NCBI GenBank assembly: GCA_016928395.1 | Contig: JAFGKV010000219.1 | Coordinates: forward strand, 1-7,730 | Origin: Candidatus Fermentibacterota bacterium | GTDB lineage: Bacteria > JAFGKV01 | Direction: 5' to 3' | DNA length: 7,730 nucleotides | In this document: positions 4,397-7,730 of the stretch, one piece after another | Layout of the letters: every line of letters starts with the position of its first letter | Numbering within the stretch: position 1 is the first letter of the stretch | The notes under the pieces: model-generated | Seen by the model: the letters and a program-made list of their open reading frames with translations, nothing else | Told to the model about the DNA's origin: nothing | The model's database searches: none | Made by a program: the position numbers and the translations under genes

Positions 4397-7093
4397 TCAC
4401 TCCTCGATCTCCTTGACCACGTCGACCGTCGTGTCTTCATCACTGTGGGTGACGGTGAAGCCACGCTTCTCGAACACGGCGATCATAGGCCGGTTGTCGG
4501 ACGTGGTCTGGGCCACGATGCGCTTCAGTTTCCACTTCCGGGCCACCTCCATGCAGAAGTCGGTGAGCATGCTTCCCACCTCTCGCTTCTGCCAGGCGTC
4601 AGCCACCAGAATGGCATACTCCACCGACTCGTGATCGGGATCGGCGATGAGCCGGCCGATCCCGATAATCGTGCGCGCACCATTTTCCTCGACCTCGGCG
4701 ACAATGGCAATTTCGCGGTTGTAGTCTATATAGCAGAACCGGGTCGCCGCTTCATGGGAGTTCCAGTGGAAGAAGTGGCGGAACCGCGAGTAGATCGATT
4801 CCTTGGAACATCTCGCCAGCAGGTTGAGCCAGAGCGGTTCGTCCTCAGGCTTGATGGGCCGGAAGGTCACCGGCGTGCCGTCCTTGAGACGAACGGAGGT
4901 GACATACTTCTCGGGATACGGCCTCAAAACCAGATGTGAATAGGGCTCGATATCCTTGCCGAGTGAGTCGGGATCAAGCACGATCCTGGCATCCAGCGCC
5001 ACCACCTCGCGGGGCGTTGCCAGGAGCGGGTTGATATCCAGTTCGGCGATCTCGGGGTAGTCGGCCGCCACGTACGAGAGCCTGATGAGCACCTCGATGA
5101 GCATGTCAAGGTTCACTGGCGGCCTGCCGCGGTAGCCCTGGAGCAGGGGCCAGATCCTCAGCGACTCCAGCATATGCCGGGCGAGACGTTCGTTCAGGGG
5201 GGGAAACCCCAGGCTCCGCTCACCCAGGACTTCTGCGGCAATGCCGCCCATCCCGGCCATGAGCACGGTGCCGAACACCGGGTCCTTCTTGATGCCCAGG
5301 ATCAGCTCGATGCCGTCCCGCACCTCTACCATCCGTTGCACGGTGACCCCGCGGACCGAGGCGCCGGGCACTCTTGCGTGAGCATTGTGCACGATGCGGT
5401 CGAACGCAGCACGAACCGATGAATCATCGCTCAGATCCAGGATCACCCCACCCACGTCGGTCTTGTGGGTGATGTCGGGGGACAGGATCTTCAAGACCAC
5501 AGGATAGCCGATTCGATGGGCGACTTCGACGGCCTCGTCGGCGGAGGCCGCCTCATGCGGCGTGGTGGCAGCGATCCCGTAGTCCTCCAGGAGATGCTTG
5601 GAGAGGGTCTCCGAGACGGTGAGACCTCCGGACGCCAGCTGGGGGAGAATCCGCTGGCGCAGGGCATCCCGGTCCAGCGAGAAGGCCACCGGAATGTCCT
5701 TCGGCGTCTCGTACAGGGTTGCCAGGTTGCGGGCGTACGAGACCAAGGTCATGAAGGCGCGGACTGCTTGTTCCGGGGTGCGGTAGGCCGGCACGCCGGC
5801 TTCCGTGAGGATGCCGATGCCTTCACGCATGGTCGCGCCTCCCAACCAGGCCGCCAGGATCGGTTTCGGGGTGCCCGACGCCAGCTTGCCGACTGCTCTG
5901 GCGGTCGCGCTCGGATTGGTCATGGCCTGCGGCGTGAGAATCACCAGAACCGCGTCCACGCCGGCATCGGCCAGCACGATCTCCACCGCCTTCTGGATTC
6001 GCTTCGGCCCCGCATCGCCCAGCACATCCACCGGGTTGCGGTGAGACCATGCCGGGGGGAGGCTGGCGTTCAGCTGGTCCAGAGTCGTGTCTGAGAGCAC
6101 CGCCAGGGTTCCCTGCTCGGCGATGAGGGTATCACTGGCCATGACTCCAGGGCCTCCGGCATTGGTCACCATGGCCAGGCGGGGCCCCAGGGGGATCTTG
6201 TTGCGGCCGATCATCGCCGCGCAGTCGAAGATGTCGCCGATGTCGAACACCCGGGTTATGCCGATGCGCCCGAAGGCGGCGTCGTACACCGCATCCTCCG
6301 AGGCCAAGGCTCCGGTGTGCGACGCAGCCACCTTGGCGGATTCGGGGAATCGGCCGGCCTTGTAGGCCAAAATTGGTTTCGTTCGGGCAAAGGCCCGGGC
6401 CGCGGTCATGAATCGCCGGGCATTGCTGATCGATTCTATGTAGCAGATGATGGAACTGGTGGTACGCTCGGCGCCGAAGTAGTCGATCAGGTCACCGAAA
6501 TTGACGTCAACGGTGTTGCCGATGGACACGAAGTGAGAGAAGCCGATTTTGCCCTCGATGGCCCAATCGAGCACCGAGGTGCACAGCGCTCCAGACTGGG
6601 AGATGAAGGCGACATTGCCCGGTTTGGGCATGCCCCCGGCGAAGCTTAGGTTCAGGTTCCTGCCGGGCACAATGATGCCCAGGCAGTTGGGGCCGATGAT
6701 GCGCATACCGAAGCGGGCGCGCTCCTGAGCGATCTGCTCCTCCAGCCTGCGGCCTTGTTCTCCGGTCTCCTTGAATCCGGCCGACATGATGATCAGGCCG
6801 CCGATTCCCGCTTCGCCGCACTGCCGGACCACAGCAGGCACCCGTTCCGCCGGCGTGCAGATGACCGCCACGTCGGGGGTTCGGGGCAGCGCCCCGAGAT
6901 GCGGGTAGCACGGCACGCCCATGACCGCCTCGCTCTCCTCGTTGACCGGGTAGACAACCCCTCGGAACCCGCCGCCCACGAGGTTGGCGAGCACCTTGCC
7001 GCCCACGCTGTTGGGGTTGATGGTGACGCCGATGAGGGCGATCCGGGTCGGGTTGAACAGGCTGTCCAGCTTGTGGACGTTCATGGATTCCAT
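4397..7093 (-). CDS. ADP-forming acyl-CoA synthetase fused to GNAT domain
   Basis: Protein of 898 aa with the architecture of bacterial Pat/YfiQ-type enzymes. The first part has the fold of ADP-forming acetyl-CoA synthetase, which interconverts acyl-CoA, ADP and phosphate with free acid, CoA and ATP; the last is a GNAT acyltransferase that in Salmonella Pat acetylates lysines of acetyl-CoA synthetase. Start: ATG at 7093, with GGAG five bases upstream; the family begins at MNVHKLDSLF. Seen in order: CoA-binding Rossmann domain (about 10-135), GPNCLG (134-139), SQSGAL (165-170), SHTGALAS with the expected phosphohistidine His259, ATP-grasp domain (about 490-715) with ITHKTDVGGV including His543, and GNAT (about 732-898). 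Unlike Pat proteins reported to have lost the catalytic His, this one keeps it. In contrast the GNAT acetyl-CoA loop reads WQKREVG (834-840), not the usual QGRGLG, while a Gcn5-like Glu825 (VEYAILV) remains. It is convergent with the ClC gene, with its own promoter presumed upstream. Confidence 0.93.
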   Translation of the reverse strand: MESMNVHKLDSLFNPTRIALIGVTINPNSVGGKVLANLVGGGFRGVVYPVNEESEAVMGVPCYPHLGALPRTPDVAVICTPAERVPAVVRQCGEAGIGGLIIMSAGFKETGEQGRRLEEQIAQERARFGMRIIGPNCLGIIVPGRNLNLSFAGGMPKPGNVAFISQSGALCTSVLDWAIEGKIGFSHFVSIGNTVDVNFGDLIDYFGAERTTSSIICYIESISNARRFMTAARAFARTKPILAYKAGRFPESAKVAASHTGALASEDAVYDAAFGRIGITRVFDIGDIFDCAAMIGRNKIPLGPRLAMVTNAGGPGVMASDTLIAEQGTLAVLSDTTLDQLNASLPPAWSHRNPVDVLGDAGPKRIQKAVEIVLADAGVDAVLVILTPQAMTNPSATARAVGKLASGTPKPILAAWLGGATMREGIGILTEAGVPAYRTPEQAVRAFMTLVSYARNLATLYETPKDIPVAFSLDRDALRQRILPQLASGGLTVSETLSKHLLEDYGIAATTPHEAASADEAVEVAHRIGYPVVLKILSPDITHKTDVGGVILDLSDDSSVRAAFDRIVHNAHARVPGASVRGVTVQRMVEVRDGIELILGIKKDPVFGTVLMAGMGGIAAEVLGERSLGFPPLNERLARHMLESLRIWPLLQGYRGRPPVNLDMLIEVLIRLSYVAADYPEIAELDINPLLATPREVVALDARIVLDPDSLGKDIEPYSHLVLRPYPEKYVTSVRLKDGTPVTFRPIKPEDEPLWLNLLARCSKESIYSRFRHFFHWNSHEAATRFCYIDYNREIAIVAEVEENGARTIIGIGRLIADPDHESVEYAILVADAWQKREVGSMLTDFCMEVARKWKLKRIVAQTTSDNRPMIAVFEKRGFTVTHSDEDTTVDVVKEIEE

Positions 7094-7546
7094 GGCGGCT
7101 CCGATACTCAGGGGTCGATGGTGCGGCATAAGGGGACGGACGGGTCCCAGTGTGTTCAGTATCGGAAGGGAATTAGCCGTCTTTCCATCGGTCCTGCAAC
7201 CCGACGCCACGCTTTGCCCGGAAGTGTGTCTTCTGAGGCTTGCGTTGACACTCCCATGGTCGGTCTCGAGAGGCTCACCTGATACTACAAGGAGGTGATG
7301 GCAGGTCTTTCCCTCGACCTCTGAGACGTACATAGCCTTGTGTGGGCTTCTCCTGTGGAGAGCCCCTGCACGGCTGGCAGATCCACGCGACGGTGGCAGG
7401 GCGGGCTATGCGGTTTTGGACGGAAATGCCTCAGGCTCCTATCTACCGGAAGCTTCGTTCCCTGCGGACACGGGTTTGGCGGAGAGCGGGCGGCCACAAC
7501 GCAGAGGCGGGGCGAGGGCTCGGCCTCGTGTGTCGTGGGCCACGCC
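7094..7546. other. Intergenic region, no gene seen
   Basis: This 453-base spacer separates two minus-strand genes. The acyl-CoA synthetase frame stays open to 7333, but those 80 extra residues lack the family N-terminus and a better supported start exists at 7093. I see the Shine-Dalgarno GGAG for that gene (7099-7102), a bulged hairpin (7344-7365) and a plus-strand AAGGAGGTGAT without a following gene (7289-7299). No tandem repeat of the kinds found elsewhere in the window is present, and no promoter for the downstream gene is convincing. Confidence 0.6.
7344..7365 (-). terminator. Bulged GC hairpin, possible terminator
   Basis: GGGCTTCTCC (7344-7353) pairs with GGAGAGCCC (7357-7365) over 9 bp with a single bulged T and a 3-base loop. 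It lies about 180 bases after the stop of the partial minus-strand gene. No T-run follows, so factor-independent termination is uncertain. Confidence 0.35.
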
Positions 7547-7730
7547 TTACTGCTGCGCGAAGTCGAACTCGCCGGCGCGGTTGGAGGAGCACAGCTCAGT
7601 GCCCGAGCCGTCCACCGCCATCACCAGATAGACCCAGTTGTAGTCCGGATCGCCCATGCCCGCGGCGCTGCTCCAGCTCGTCGTCCCCGAGGGAAGCACC
7701 GCCACCCGGTGCGCATACCCAGGCCCCATC
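7547..7730 (-). CDS. C-terminal end of a FN3-like secreted protein (partial)
   Basis: About 61 codons of a minus-strand gene that continues beyond the right edge; the stop is TAA at 7547-7549. The ATG at 7729 is probably internal. The segment has the pattern of the last strands of a fibronectin type III-like domain: a short Gly/Ser-rich stretch, then YNWVYLVMAVDGSGTE with the conserved Tyr, Ala and Asp-x-x-Gly turn, then SSNRAGEFDF at the very end. In related proteins this A-V-D-x-x-G-x-E-S-x-x-S-N-R ending closes multi-domain extracellular proteins such as secreted peptidases or repeat proteins. No signal peptide, catalytic domain or sorting signal is visible in the part present, so the overall function cannot be named. 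Confidence 0.6.
   Translation of the reverse strand, partial: MGPGYAHRVAVLPSGTTSWSSAAGMGDPDYNWVYLVMAVDGSGTELCSSNRAGEFDFAQQ

Noticed and set aside
7170-7199. Possible minus-strand promoter (TTGCAG, 18 bases, TAATTC) before the acyl-CoA synthetase
   Set aside because: The boxes match the sigma-70 consensus at only 3 of 6 and 2 of 6 positions.
7245-7288. TTGACA followed by GATACTAC on the plus strand
   Set aside because: About 30 bases separate the boxes, far more than the usual 16-18, and no plus-strand gene follows.
7094-7333. N-terminal extension of the acyl-CoA synthetase by 80 residues
   Set aside because: The family N-terminus begins at MNVHKLDSLF, and the ATG at 7093 has GGAG at good spacing; the extension has no recognisable feature.

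Overview
The window is high-GC bacterial DNA with no phage, plasmid, IS or CRISPR hallmark, tRNA or rRNA that I could recognise. Two genes are securely identifiable: a ClC-type chloride/proton antiporter with a C-terminal CBS pair (2513-4207, + strand), and a large fused ADP-forming acyl-CoA synthetase/GNAT acetyltransferase (4397-7093, - strand). They converge on a short spacer packed with hairpins and a heptamer repeat. A secreted SGNH/GDSL-like hydrolase lies at 490-1557 (- strand), a short cysteine-rich zinc-ribbon fragment at 1643-1885 (+ strand), and the last codons of a probably secreted fibronectin-III-like protein at the right edge (- strand, incomplete). The signal-peptide SGNH enzyme, the FN3-like ending and the non-coding microsatellite tracts would fit an uncultured, environmental, high-GC Gram-negative lineage such as an FCB-type candidate phylum. 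That is inference only; there is no taxonomic marker gene.

Layout: 1-489 is repeat-rich non-coding DNA; 490-1557 SGNH hydrolase (-); 1643-1885 zinc-ribbon remnant (+); 1886-2512 a second repeat-rich non-coding stretch; 2513-4207 ClC (+); 4208-4396 convergent spacer; 4397-7093 acyl-CoA synthetase/GNAT (-); 7094-7546 intergenic; 7547-7730 partial CDS (-).

The most unusual content is not protein coding. Two intergenic regions about 2 kb apart carry diverged copies of one composite element. In order it has a short conserved hairpin block, an array of heptamers (GGCTNTC-like), an array of hexamers (GNTNTC) and an array of GATG tetramers. Position 1 already lies inside one copy; a second begins at 147 and lacks the heptamer part; a third (2133-2353) has all parts. 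Independent heptamer-phased arrays with other unit sequences occur at 2080-2114 and 4344-4392, so period seven is a recurring theme of this genome's spacers.

The genes do not form an obvious pathway or operon. The acyl-CoA synthetase/GNAT would act in acyl-CoA energy metabolism and/or lysine acylation, the ClC in chloride/proton balance, and the two secreted proteins outside the cytoplasm. I see no defence or biosynthetic system here.
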